Translations under genes and position numbers: made by a program
Notes under the pieces: model-generated
Database searches by the model: none
What the model was told of the DNA's origin: nothing
The model's input: the letters and a program-made list of their open reading frames with translations, nothing else
Shown: positions 1-8,324 of the stretch, one piece after another
Layout of the letters: each line of letters starts with the position of its first letter
Numbering within the stretch: position 1 is the stretch's first letter
DNA from: Candidatus Poribacteria bacterium
Lineage (GTDB): Bacteria; Poribacteria; WGA-4E; WGA-3G
DNA: 9,506 nt
Direction of reading: 5' to 3'
NCBI GenBank assembly: GCA_009835515.1
Contig: VXXH01000782.1
Span: 1,656-11,161, forward strand

Positions 1-133
1 TTAATAAGGCACGAGATAAATCACGAGTTGATGATCAAAACGCAGAAAAACGGAACAAAACCCAATAAGTAAAAATAGGGAGGACGGCGTTCCCTCCGCG
101 ACTACAGTCGGAAGGTTCCACGCCGAATTTTTG
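1..133. other. Leader upstream of the DUF1549/DUF1553 gene; possible end of an upstream gene
   Basis: I see no convincing gene here. Frame 1 on the + strand is open from the window edge to a TAA at 70-72, so 23 codons of an upstream gene could end there, but the peptide resembles nothing I recognise and frame 3 is open almost as far. A 60-codon minus-strand frame over 1-183 overlaps the start of the next gene and is probably chance. Positions 79-83 (GGAGG) and 93-97 (CCTCC) can pair around a 9-base loop, and 110-119 is a small GGAA/TTCC inverted repeat. No clear promoter is visible. The only purine-rich stretch before the gene, CGGAAGG at 109-115, lies 15-18 bases from the start codons, too far for a normal Shine-Dalgarno. 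Confidence 0.3.
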
Positions 134-2635
134 ATGAAACCCAGGTTTAACTTTGTAACTACACTCCTTGTTGCATTTGCCATCTGCTTCGCGTTTCAGT
201 TAGCAGCGCAAAGTGAGATGGCGCGACCTGTGAGTACCGAAGTACCGACAGCTGAAGAATGGCTTGCAAGTGTCGCTTTAACGAAGTTGAGGGTTCATCC
301 GGAGTCACTGACATTGGAGCATGCACGTGATGGCAGACGTGTACTCGTGTCAGGTAAGACAAAAGATGGCACATGGGTAGATGTAACACCGTGGGCTGTG
401 CTAACGCCCGCTACTGGCGCGGTGAAGGTACATGAAGATAACTATATATTCCCGATGGCAGTTGGCACAACGAAAATCATTGTTACTGTCAGCGGCGTGA
501 GAGCTGAATTACCCGTAGATGTCAAGAGCATGGAGGCACCGCCTGTCAGTTTCGTACGAGATGTCATGCCGCTCCTGAGCCATGCTGGATGTAATAACGG
601 CACATGCCACGGTGCAGCGAAGGGTAAAAACGGATTCAAACTCTCTCTCCGTGGCTACGATCCCGATTTTGATTATGAACTCTTGATTGAGGATATATCC
701 GGCAGACGCTTTAACAGGGCTTTCCCCGAACAGAGCCTGATGTTGCTGAAACCGACATCCGAAGTGCCACACAAAGGTGGTCAAGTAGTCGTACCGGGGT
801 CTCGGGATTATGAACTCATCCGCCAATGGATAACAGAAGGGGCGAATTCTGATGTTGAAACCACACAGCGCGTTGAAAGGTTAGAGGTCTTACCCGATAC
901 CGCTGAACTTGCTATGCCGGGTATGAAGCAGCAGCTGATTGTCATCGCACACTATCCCGATGGCACAACACGAGATGTCACCCGTGAAGCAAAATTCACG
1001 AGCAGTGTCAATGAGGTCGCAAAGATCACAGATGACGGTGTCATAACCGCAGAACGCCGCGGTGAAACCGCTATCCTCACCCGATATGAAGGTGCCTACA
1101 GCACAAACGGCATCATTGTAATGGGCGACAGAAGTGGGTACAAGTGGGTTCAAACGCCTGAGTATAACTATATTGATACGCACGTCCACAATAAATTGAA
1201 GCGGATGAAAATCCTACCTTCTCAGCTCTGCACAGATGAAGAGTTTGTACGGCGTATCTATTTCGATCTGACAGGCCTTCCACCGACACCCGAACAGGCC
1301 CGGAGTTTCCTCGCGGATACCACCGCCTCTAAAGCCAAACGGGAAAAACTGATTGACACACTCATCGAAACACCGGAGTTTATCGACCACTGGACACATA
1401 AGTGGGCAGACCTGCTGCAGTCTAACCGCAAATTCCTCGGTGAACGCGGCGTCTGGCTTTTCCAACAGTGGATCCATCAGGCAATTGCACAGAATCGTCC
1501 GTATGACCAGTTTGTGCGAGACCTGATTACTGCAACTGGAAGCACCTATGCAAATCCCGCAGCAAGTTATTTCCGTGTATCCCGTGAATATACCGCTGCA
1601 GTCGAAAACACAACGCAGCTGTTCTTAGGGGTTCGGTTCTCATGCAACAAATGCCATGACCATCCGTTTGAAAAATGGACGCAAAACCAGTACTATGAAC
1701 TTGGCGCGTTCTTCGCGGATGTCAATGTGAAACAGGGGCAGCTACCCGGAGATGAAATCGTCTACGCCAGTTATACTGAAACCCCTGTGAAACATCCCCG
1801 AACCTTAGCAGTGGTTGAACCTTCTGTCCCATTCGGTGAAGTTGCAGCAGAAACCGATAATAAGCAACAGATGCTCGCTCAGTGGCTCACCTCTAAGGAA
1901 AATCCGATGTTCGCACGCGCAGGGGCGAACCGCATCTGGAGCTACTTCATGGGACGCGGGATCATTGAACCTGTTGACGACATCCGCACGAGTAATCCGC
2001 CAAGCAACCCTGAATTACTCGACGCACTGACAAAGGATTTCGTGGACAGCGGATTCGATATCAAGCATATCATGAGAACGCTCGCTCGCTCCCGAACCTA
2101 TCAACAGAGTATCAAGACGAATAAGTGGAACAAATCCGATACGATTAACTTCTCACATGCCGTTGCCAGACGCTTGACGGCTGAACAGTTGTTAGATGCC
2201 ATCGGGGTCGCAACAGGAAGTCGACCGCGGTTCCAAGAGGTACCCAAGAACTTCCGCGCAGTCCAATTGCCAGACAGCAAGGTCAAAGATGACGGATTTT
2301 TGAAACTGTTTGGTAGACCCGAACGCGAAACTTCGTGTGAATGTGAGCGCACCACTGAGGTCAGTCTTGCACACGCAATGAACCTCATTAATGGACCAAC
2401 AGTCGCAGAAGCACTTATTGATCCAAAAGGACGTATCGCACAACTCATCAAATCGAATCAGGATGACCGAGTGCTCGTTGAAGAACTATATCTCGCAACG
2501 TTTTCTCGGTTACCAGAGAAGAACGAATACGCAGTAGCGGTTGAACATATCGCGAACGCTGAATCTAAGGAAGAGGGCGCACAAGATTTGTTGTGGGCAT
2601 TGATTAACAGTCCCGCCTTCTTATTCAATCGCTAA
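134..2635 (+). CDS. Exported DUF1549/DUF1553 (PSCyt2/PSD1) cytochrome-type protein with Big2-like domains
   Basis: Putative exported heme protein of the planctomycete-type cytochrome family; no enzymatic reaction is established for it. Numbering is from TTG at 131 (834 aa); ATG at 134 is one codon in and is the start I prefer. Residues 2-27 form a Sec signal peptide (basic MKPRF, hydrophobic TTLLVAFAICFAFQLA, likely cut after AAQ). A Big2-like domain spans about 52-132. Next comes a PSCyt1-like segment with a CX4CH motif (C154, C159, H160) leading into GKNGFKLSLRGYDP. A second Big2-like domain covers about 248-331. DUF1549 covers about 345-531 (FDLTGLPPTPEQ at 378-389) and ends in a canonical CNKCH (505-509) followed by DHPFEKWTQ. 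DUF1553 covers about 576-834, with the conserved GRPERETSCECER at 728-740. The length suits the family. It is the first of three same-strand genes encoding exported proteins, with a repeat-filled 142-base gap before the next. Heme binding is inferred from the motifs only. Family assignment is secure; function is open. Confidence 0.93.
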   Translation: MKPRFNFVTTLLVAFAICFAFQLAAQSEMARPVSTEVPTAEEWLASVALTKLRVHPESLTLEHARDGRRVLVSGKTKDGTWVDVTPWAVLTPATGAVKVHEDNYIFPMAVGTTKIIVTVSGVRAELPVDVKSMEAPPVSFVRDVMPLLSHAGCNNGTCHGAAKGKNGFKLSLRGYDPDFDYELLIEDISGRRFNRAFPEQSLMLLKPTSEVPHKGGQVVVPGSRDYELIRQWITEGANSDVETTQRVERLEVLPDTAELAMPGMKQQLIVIAHYPDGTTRDVTREAKFTSSVNEVAKITDDGVITAERRGETAILTRYEGAYSTNGIIVMGDRSGYKWVQTPEYNYIDTHVHNKLKRMKILPSQLCTDEEFVRRIYFDLTGLPPTPEQARSFLADTTASKAKREKLIDTLIETPEFIDHWTHKWADLLQSNRKFLGERGVWLFQQWIHQAIAQNRPYDQFVRDLITATGSTYANPAASYFRVSREYTAAVENTTQLFLGVRFSCNKCHDHPFEKWTQNQYYELGAFFADVNVKQGQLPGDEIVYASYTETPVKHPRTLAVVEPSVPFGEVAAETDNKQQMLAQWLTSKENPMFARAGANRIWSYFMGRGIIEPVDDIRTSNPPSNPELLDALTKDFVDSGFDIKHIMRTLARSRTYQQSIKTNKWNKSDTINFSHAVARRLTAEQLLDAIGVATGSRPRFQEVPKNFRAVQLPDSKVKDDGFLKLFGRPERETSCECERTTEVSLAHAMNLINGPTVAEALIDPKGRIAQLIKSNQDDRVLVEELYLATFSRLPEKNEYAVAVEHIANAESKEEGAQDLLWALINSPAFLFNR

Positions 2636-2637
2636 AT

Positions 2638-2756
2638 GGTTATTAGTTGTCAGTTGTCAGTTATCAGTTACAAGAGGTTTTGGATAGTCCTGAGATCTCT
2701 TTCCGAAAACTGAAAGGTTTTTCGCAGAAAAACCGAACTGAAAACTGACAACTACC
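2638..2756. repeat. Intergenic heptamer repeat element, copy A
   Basis: This element fills the gap between the first two genes. Four 7-base units run from 2647 to 2674 (TTGTCAG, TTGTCAG, TTATCAG, TTACAAG). TAGTTGTCAGTT at 2644-2655 is perfectly complementary to AACTGACAACTA at 2743-2754, enclosing the whole element. Inside is a perfect 8-bp hairpin (2716-2723 with 2727-2734, loop GCA), preceded by ACTGAAAG and followed by CCGAACTGAAAACTGAC. The same core recurs at 4360-4406 and 9392-9427. It could be a non-autonomous mobile element or an RNA-level structure. It encodes no protein and has no T-run after the hairpin, so I do not call it a terminator. Confidence 0.85.
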
Positions 2757-2763
2757 AAAAAAC

Positions 2764-2770
2764 GGAGGAA
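2764..2770 (+). promoter_or_regulatory. Shine-Dalgarno of the DUF1501 gene
   Basis: GGAGGAA lies 7 bases before the ATG at 2778. It is a strong site that fixes the start and sits just outside the right arm of repeat copy A. Confidence 0.85.
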
Positions 2771-2777
2771 ACAATAG

Positions 2778-4223
2778 ATGTTATCGTTACCACAACTGCC
2801 CGGACGCTTGTGTGACGGGTTCTCACGTCGTGAATTTCTACGTGTCGGTGGTGCGGCGATGCTCGGCATTAGTTTGCCACAGGTATTGTCACTCCAAGCG
2901 AACGCGAATACGGCAATTGATCCCGCTAAACCGCTAAACGGATGGGGAAAAGCCAACTCGGTCATCCTTCTGTTTTTACAAGGCGGTCCTAGCCACCTTG
3001 ATATCTGGGATCCAAAACCGGATGCCCCTTCAAACATTCGCGGTGAATTCAAACCGATTCCTACCAATGTAAAGGGGATCCAGTTATCTGAGACGATGCC
3101 ACGTTTGGCACAGCAGATGGACAAAGCCTGCTTGATCCGTTCCGTAAGCTACACACCAGCAGGGCTTTTCAACCACACCGCTGCAATGTATCAGATGGTT
3201 ACTGGCGAAACGCCGGACAAAGTTGCTCCTTCTGGGCAGCTCGATCCGCCTTCACCTGCCGACCATCCGAATGCTGCATCGCATATCTCAAATTACCGAC
3301 CCCCCGATGAACCAATGCTCGCGGCAGTACAACTTCCGCGTCCGATGCAAGAGAGTAATATCATCGGTAAAGGCGGAAACGCCGGTTTCTTGGGGAGAGC
3401 CTACGATCCGTACTTCCTCTTCCAGGATCCGAATCAGGATATTAACCTCGACGACTTAAGCTTGCGTCCAGAAGTGCCACCCGTGCGTCTGAAACGCCGG
3501 AAAAATCTCCTTGAGACGATTAACGCCAGTATGCCCGAAATTGATAAGGTGGCGGACTCCTATGCCTTGAACGAGTATTATGAGAAGGCGTACAACCTTA
3601 TCCTATCCCAGCGGGCACGCAACGCTTTCGATCTGTCCCAAGAATCAGATGAGATGCGCGATCGCTACGGTAGACACACCTTCGGACAGAGTGCACTCCT
3701 TGCACGGCGATTGGTCGAGGCAGGCACTCGGTTCGTTCAGGTGAACTGGCCCTCTGTTGCCAACGGTGATCCAAACACCACAGCATGGGATACGCACGCA
3801 ACCAACTTCGGTCCCTTGAAGAACCTACACTGCCCGAAGTTAGATAGTGCTGTCTCCTCATTACTCGAAGACTTGGATCAACGTGGGATGTTAGAGGATA
3901 CACTCGTCTTAGCGATTGGTGAGTTCGGACGCTCGCCGCGGATGGGTATTAGTACCTCTGGTAATAGCAACGCTCCTGACGGACGCGACCACTGGCCCTA
4001 TTGCTACACAGGGTTAATCGCAGGCGCAGGGGTCCAAGGTGGACAGGTTTACGGGAAGTCCGATACAACAGGGTCTACACCGCTTGAGAACCCCGTGCAT
4101 CCACGCGACATCCTCGCGACGGTCTACCATACACTCGGTATTGATCCGCACACGATCGTCTACAACCATTTAGATCAACCACGCGAATTGGTGAAAGGCG
4201 AACCGATTGCCGGGATTTTCTAA
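2778..4223 (+). CDS. Tat-exported DUF1501 protein (alkaline phosphatase/sulfatase-superfamily-like)
   Basis: 481-aa DUF1501 protein. Residues 16-22 (SRREFLR) are a twin-arginine motif, followed by a hydrophobic stretch (VGGAAMLGISLPQVLSL) and a likely cut after ANA near 43, so it should be exported folded by Tat, often a sign of a metal or cofactor protein. Conserved family blocks are LFLQGGPSHLDIWDPKP (66-81), AWDTHATNF (336-344), GEFGRSPRMG (381-390), GRDHWP (402-407) and NPVHPRDILATVYHTLGIDP (438-457). H73, D75, D338, H340, E382, D404 and H405 are candidate metal ligands or active-site residues by analogy with the alkaline phosphatase superfamily; this is inference, and no substrate is known. 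The start is set by a strong ribosome site and a complete Tat signal. In Planctomycetes, Verrucomicrobia and Poribacteria this family is regularly encoded beside DUF1549/DUF1553 proteins, as here, so the two probably work together in the periplasm or cell envelope. No truncation or frameshift is seen. Confidence 0.95.
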   Translation: MLSLPQLPGRLCDGFSRREFLRVGGAAMLGISLPQVLSLQANANTAIDPAKPLNGWGKANSVILLFLQGGPSHLDIWDPKPDAPSNIRGEFKPIPTNVKGIQLSETMPRLAQQMDKACLIRSVSYTPAGLFNHTAAMYQMVTGETPDKVAPSGQLDPPSPADHPNAASHISNYRPPDEPMLAAVQLPRPMQESNIIGKGGNAGFLGRAYDPYFLFQDPNQDINLDDLSLRPEVPPVRLKRRKNLLETINASMPEIDKVADSYALNEYYEKAYNLILSQRARNAFDLSQESDEMRDRYGRHTFGQSALLARRLVEAGTRFVQVNWPSVANGDPNTTAWDTHATNFGPLKNLHCPKLDSAVSSLLEDLDQRGMLEDTLVLAIGEFGRSPRMGISTSGNSNAPDGRDHWPYCYTGLIAGAGVQGGQVYGKSDTTGSTPLENPVHPRDILATVYHTLGIDPHTIVYNHLDQPRELVKGEPIAGIF

Positions 4224-4435
4224 AATAGTTTTCAGTCGTCAGTTGTCAGCGGATAGGTTATCAGTACGGGAACGAGTACGTTCCCTTTCGGTTATCAGTT
4301 TTCAGTTACAAGAGTGCCTCGCAGTGAGAGTGATTTAATCAACCCCTCTTTAACTGAAAACTGAAAGGATTTTTGAAAAAAAATCCGTACTGAAAACTGA
4401 CGACTATTCCTCCGATAACTGATGACTGATGACTA
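4224..4435. repeat. Intergenic heptamer repeat element, copy B (multi-branched inverted repeat)
   Basis: This is the longest copy. Outer arms 4234-4249 and 4390-4405 pair at 15 of 16 positions. Inside lie three further paired elements in order: a perfect 7-bp hairpin at 4268-4285 (loop AGTA), a perfect 14-bp inverted repeat (4295-4308 with 4351-4364), and a perfect 8-bp hairpin (4367-4374 with 4379-4386, loop GAAA). The pairings are compatible with one another, giving a three-branched fold. The stretch CGCAGTGAGAGT at 4321-4332 also occurs in copy D at 9324-9335. A tandem GATGACT pair lies at 4421-4434. It separates the DUF1501 gene from the third exported-protein gene and contains no credible ORF. 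Confidence 0.85.
4268..4285. repeat. Perfect 7-bp hairpin inside repeat copy B
   Basis: GGGAACG, loop AGTA, CGTTCCC. It is followed by TTTCGG, so only three T residues follow the stem, making it a weak candidate terminator for the DUF1501 transcript. It sits 45 bases after that gene's stop and is absent from copies A and D, so it may be an insertion in this copy. Confidence 0.6.
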
Positions 4436-4438
4436 CTA

Positions 4439-4445
4439 AAGAGGT
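4439..4445 (+). promoter_or_regulatory. Shine-Dalgarno that selects ATG 4453
   Basis: AAGAGGT ends 7 bases before the ATG at 4453. An in-frame ATG at 4429 lies inside the repeat, has no ribosome site and would put this purine run inside the coding region, so 4453 is the better start. Confidence 0.75.
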
Positions 4446-4452
4446 AATCAAA

Positions 4453-6996
4453 ATGCCTAACAAGTTATTTCGGAAGTCGAGGAGGCGAGTGGGTTCGTCC
4501 GCTTTCCGTCTTCCAATCAAATGCTGTCTTCTTTCCCTGTCAATCTTTTTTCTAACAATTAGTTTCACACACGCCCAAGTTGTGCCTGCGCTATCGACTG
4601 TCTCCCCGCAAGGCGCGCAACACGGACAGAACGTAGAAATTACGCTCAAAGGTCAAAATCTTGACACGGCAACGGCGGTATGGTTCAGTGGTACCGGCAT
4701 TACTGCGGAAATTAGCCAGGAAACGCAGCAAGCAGCTGTCCTCTTCAATGGCGATGGGATCTCTGGACGTATTCCTACCGACATGCAGCTGGTCGCCTCC
4801 TTAACGATTGACCCTAATGCACCATTAGGTATCCAACAGATGCGTATCGTTACGCCTTATGGTGTTTCCAACGCACAAAACTTCGTTGTTGGTAACCTAC
4901 CAGAAATAAACGAAAATGAAACAGTCGAAGAGACTGAGATGTCAAATTGGCTGGAGCTGCCGGTTACCGTCAATGGTGAAATCGCATCAATTGATGATCA
5001 AGACAGTTTCAGTTTTAGTCTGAAAAAAGATGCGAAACTTATCTGTGAGGTGACGGCGCAACGGATAGGATCGCCTCTGGATTCGTATCTCGTCCTCCAA
5101 GACGCTAATGGGGCTGAAGTCGCAAACAGCGGACAGGGCAACGGGTTAGATTCGCTCCTAAATTACACCGCGCCTGAAGCAGGTAAATACACACTCCATA
5201 TCCGCGATATCCGCTACAAAGGTGGAAACGGGTTCCGTTATCGGTTAAGTATCGGTGAATTACCTTACCTTGAGACAATTTTTCCGCTCGGCGGACAGCG
5301 CGGAACGGATAATACGATTGCCGTAACCGGCGCGAACCTCGAAACTGTTAACGCTATACAGGTCTCAATTAATGCCGAAACGCCGACAGGTGAACAGACA
5401 CTCAGGGTAAAGACCCCTTCTGGATTAACAAGCAATCCACACCTCTTCTCCATCGGAAGTTTGGCAGAAATGGGAGAAACTGAACCCAACAATACGGTTG
5501 AAAAAGCAAATGCTGTAAACGCACCGATAACAATCAACGGGAAAATTGACGAATCCGGTGATGTCGATCGGTTTACATTTGAGATAAAAGCACCTCAACT
5601 TCTTGTCTTTGAAGTGGAAGCACTCAGGCTGTCATCACAACTTGATGCACTCCTTACGCTCTACGGTGCAGAAAAACAGATGGAAGCCGCGACAGACATG
5701 AAAGCCTACGATGCAGCGGAAGAACAGGTCTTGATGGTCAACGACGATGCTAGTGGTGCTGACGCACGCATTGAGTGGAATTTCACGGAAGCAGGAAAGT
5801 ATTCTGTCGCCATTCGGGATCTGAACAACCAAGGCGGTGGCGCGTATTCATACCGTTTAAACATCCGTCCATTGGAACCAGACTTCACGCTCAGCGCAGT
5901 CGTGCTTGACAGCCAGAACCGTCCGTCCACTCTCGATAGCCCGCGCGTCAGTCGAGGTGGCACTTTCACAATGCAGGTTAACGTGAACCGCCTCGATAAG
6001 CTCAGCGGTCCTATCCGCTTACATTGTCCTACCCTGCCGAAAACATTCGAGGTAAGTCCCGCTGTTGTTGAGACCGGTCAAGCCAAGGCTGTACTCACGG
6101 TGACTGCACCATGGGACGCGCCACTTGGGCTGATGCCGTTTTCCGTCGCTGGAGTCTCTGCAGTTGGCAGTCGTCAGGTAGAACGCACTGCCACGCCTTC
6201 TCCGATGCTTCTGACAGTGATGGAGGCACCGGAATACACGCTGACGCTCGCTGAGATTAGTGCAAGTGTCACACATAACAAAGCGGTCAACCTTCATGTG
6301 ACAGCGAATCGGCGCGACGACTTCACAAGTCCTATTACACTTTCAGTGGTAGGCTTACCACCCCGCGTGACTGCAAAACCTGTCACTATTGCCGAAGGTA
6401 AAAATGAGGCAGTCCTTTCAGTGAAGGCGGGAAGTTTTGAGCGGCGGGAACAGTTCTCTGTCGTACCCGTGCCGGGCATCAACTATATCTCTGTTGTAGG
6501 CACAGCGACGATCAACAGAGAGGCAATTAGTCAGTCAACACCCGCTATTCCACTGACGATTCTTGAAGCACCCTTTATTGTGACGGTAGAACCTTTGCGC
6601 TTTAGCATCGTTTTTCCCGCAGCGGTAGCAGCAAATGAAGACGCAGTGCCAGTGGCACAAGGCGGCACCGTAGCGATTGCAGCAAACCCGACTGCAGATA
6701 CCGAGAAGACTGAAACCGAAACGCCAGCGACAAAGGAGGCGATACTCACGCTGACAATTGTCCGGCAAGGCGGTTTTACGGATGAAGTCACACTGACACC
6801 GCTTGATTTACCAGAAGGATTTACCACGGAGGCTGTCACTATTCCAGTGAATGAAACCGAAGTCAAAGTCCCCTTAAAAGTTCTCGGTTCTTTGGAAGAT
6901 AAGACGTATCAGTTCAAATTCCGAGGTTCAGCAACCATCAACGGTAAAGCATTTGTACAGGATAGCCCTATCCTCAATGCGAAGATTATCCATTAA
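4453..6996 (+). CDS. Secreted multi-domain TIG/PPC/Ig-repeat protein
   Basis: 847 aa from ATG 4453. A Sec signal peptide covers 1-41: basic KLFRKSRRR, hydrophobic CCLLSLSIFFLTISF, likely cut THA/Q. Predicted order: TIG-like domain about 45-146; PPC-like (pre-peptidase C-terminal) domain about 163-268; short TIG-like domain about 271-335; second PPC-like domain about 342-472 with TEPNN (343-347) and GDVDRFTF (369-376). Three Ig-like repeats follow, at about 476-590, 593-705 and 707-847. Each Ig repeat carries an aligned strand pattern of P-I/V-x-L then LP (from about 518, 625 and 776). No catalytic domain, sortase motif or membrane anchor is visible, so it is probably a secreted or surface binding protein. 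The last Ig repeat is split by an Ala/Thr/Glu-rich linker at about 722-762. It is third in the exported trio, and such PPC proteins commonly accompany DUF1501 genes. Exact domain names are moderate confidence; the secreted all-beta nature is firm. Confidence 0.87.
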   Translation: MPNKLFRKSRRRVGSSAFRLPIKCCLLSLSIFFLTISFTHAQVVPALSTVSPQGAQHGQNVEITLKGQNLDTATAVWFSGTGITAEISQETQQAAVLFNGDGISGRIPTDMQLVASLTIDPNAPLGIQQMRIVTPYGVSNAQNFVVGNLPEINENETVEETEMSNWLELPVTVNGEIASIDDQDSFSFSLKKDAKLICEVTAQRIGSPLDSYLVLQDANGAEVANSGQGNGLDSLLNYTAPEAGKYTLHIRDIRYKGGNGFRYRLSIGELPYLETIFPLGGQRGTDNTIAVTGANLETVNAIQVSINAETPTGEQTLRVKTPSGLTSNPHLFSIGSLAEMGETEPNNTVEKANAVNAPITINGKIDESGDVDRFTFEIKAPQLLVFEVEALRLSSQLDALLTLYGAEKQMEAATDMKAYDAAEEQVLMVNDDASGADARIEWNFTEAGKYSVAIRDLNNQGGGAYSYRLNIRPLEPDFTLSAVVLDSQNRPSTLDSPRVSRGGTFTMQVNVNRLDKLSGPIRLHCPTLPKTFEVSPAVVETGQAKAVLTVTAPWDAPLGLMPFSVAGVSAVGSRQVERTATPSPMLLTVMEAPEYTLTLAEISASVTHNKAVNLHVTANRRDDFTSPITLSVVGLPPRVTAKPVTIAEGKNEAVLSVKAGSFERREQFSVVPVPGINYISVVGTATINREAISQSTPAIPLTILEAPFIVTVEPLRFSIVFPAAVAANEDAVPVAQGGTVAIAANPTADTEKTETETPATKEAILTLTIVRQGGFTDEVTLTPLDLPEGFTTEAVTIPVNETEVKVPLKVLGSLEDKTYQFKFRGSATINGKAFVQDSPILNAKIIH

Positions 6997-7000
6997 ATAG

Positions 7001-7155
7001 TTATCAGTTATCGGTTATCAGTTATCAGTTAAAGAAGTCTGTAAAGTGTGCGAAAGTGTTTTTGCTTGGGTGTTTCCCCTAGTAAAGTTGCTAACTTCAA
7101 AACTTTAGGCACTTTAGCACACTTCACAACTTTCTTACTGAAAACCGATAACTGA
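7001..7155. repeat. Intergenic heptamer repeat element, copy C (nested long hairpin)
   Basis: Four 7-base units run from 7001 to 7028 (TTATCAG, TTATCGG, TTATCAG, TTATCAG). Outer arms 7004-7022 and 7137-7155 are complementary at 18 of 19 positions. Directly inside, 7032-7058 pairs with 7110-7136 over most of about 27 positions (shared blocks AAGTGTGC and AAAGTG). A small inverted repeat AAGTT/AACTT lies at 7085-7097. The whole element can therefore fold into one long interrupted stem of about 45 bp. Its interior differs from copies A, B and D; only the flanking heptamers and ACTGAAAAC are common. It ends 16 bases before the tgt start codon. It contains no credible ORF. Confidence 0.85.
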
Positions 7156-7162
7156 CGACTGA

Positions 7163-8317
<1,155 letters not shown>

Positions 8318-8324
8318 AATCTGG

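Noticed and set aside
1..183. Minus-strand 60-codon open frame at the left edge
   Set aside because: It overlaps the signal-peptide codons of the first gene on the other strand, and the peptide matches no family I know.
2716..2734. Perfect hairpin as a rho-independent terminator
   Set aside because: The stem is A/T-rich and followed by CGAACTG rather than a T-run, and the same structure recurs in both orientations relative to genes.
2657..3124. Minus-strand 155-codon open frame over repeat copy A and the DUF1501 start
   Set aside because: It runs through the repeat and the strongly supported DUF1501 coding sequence, has no domain I recognise and no ribosome site.
4268..4285. GGGAACG/CGTTCCC as a LexA-type operator
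   Set aside because: The Bacillus-type SOS box needs GAAC and GTTC four bases apart. Here six bases separate them, and the site lies inside a repeat far from any promoter.
6531..6866. Minus-strand 111-codon open frame within the third exported-protein gene
   Set aside because: It lies wholly inside a well-supported coding region and includes the antisense of the low-complexity linker; its Ser/Val/Ala-rich peptide looks like an antisense artefact.
7001..7028. Regular short repeats as a possible CRISPR array
   Set aside because: The unit is 7 bases, tandem, with no spacers and no cas genes nearby.
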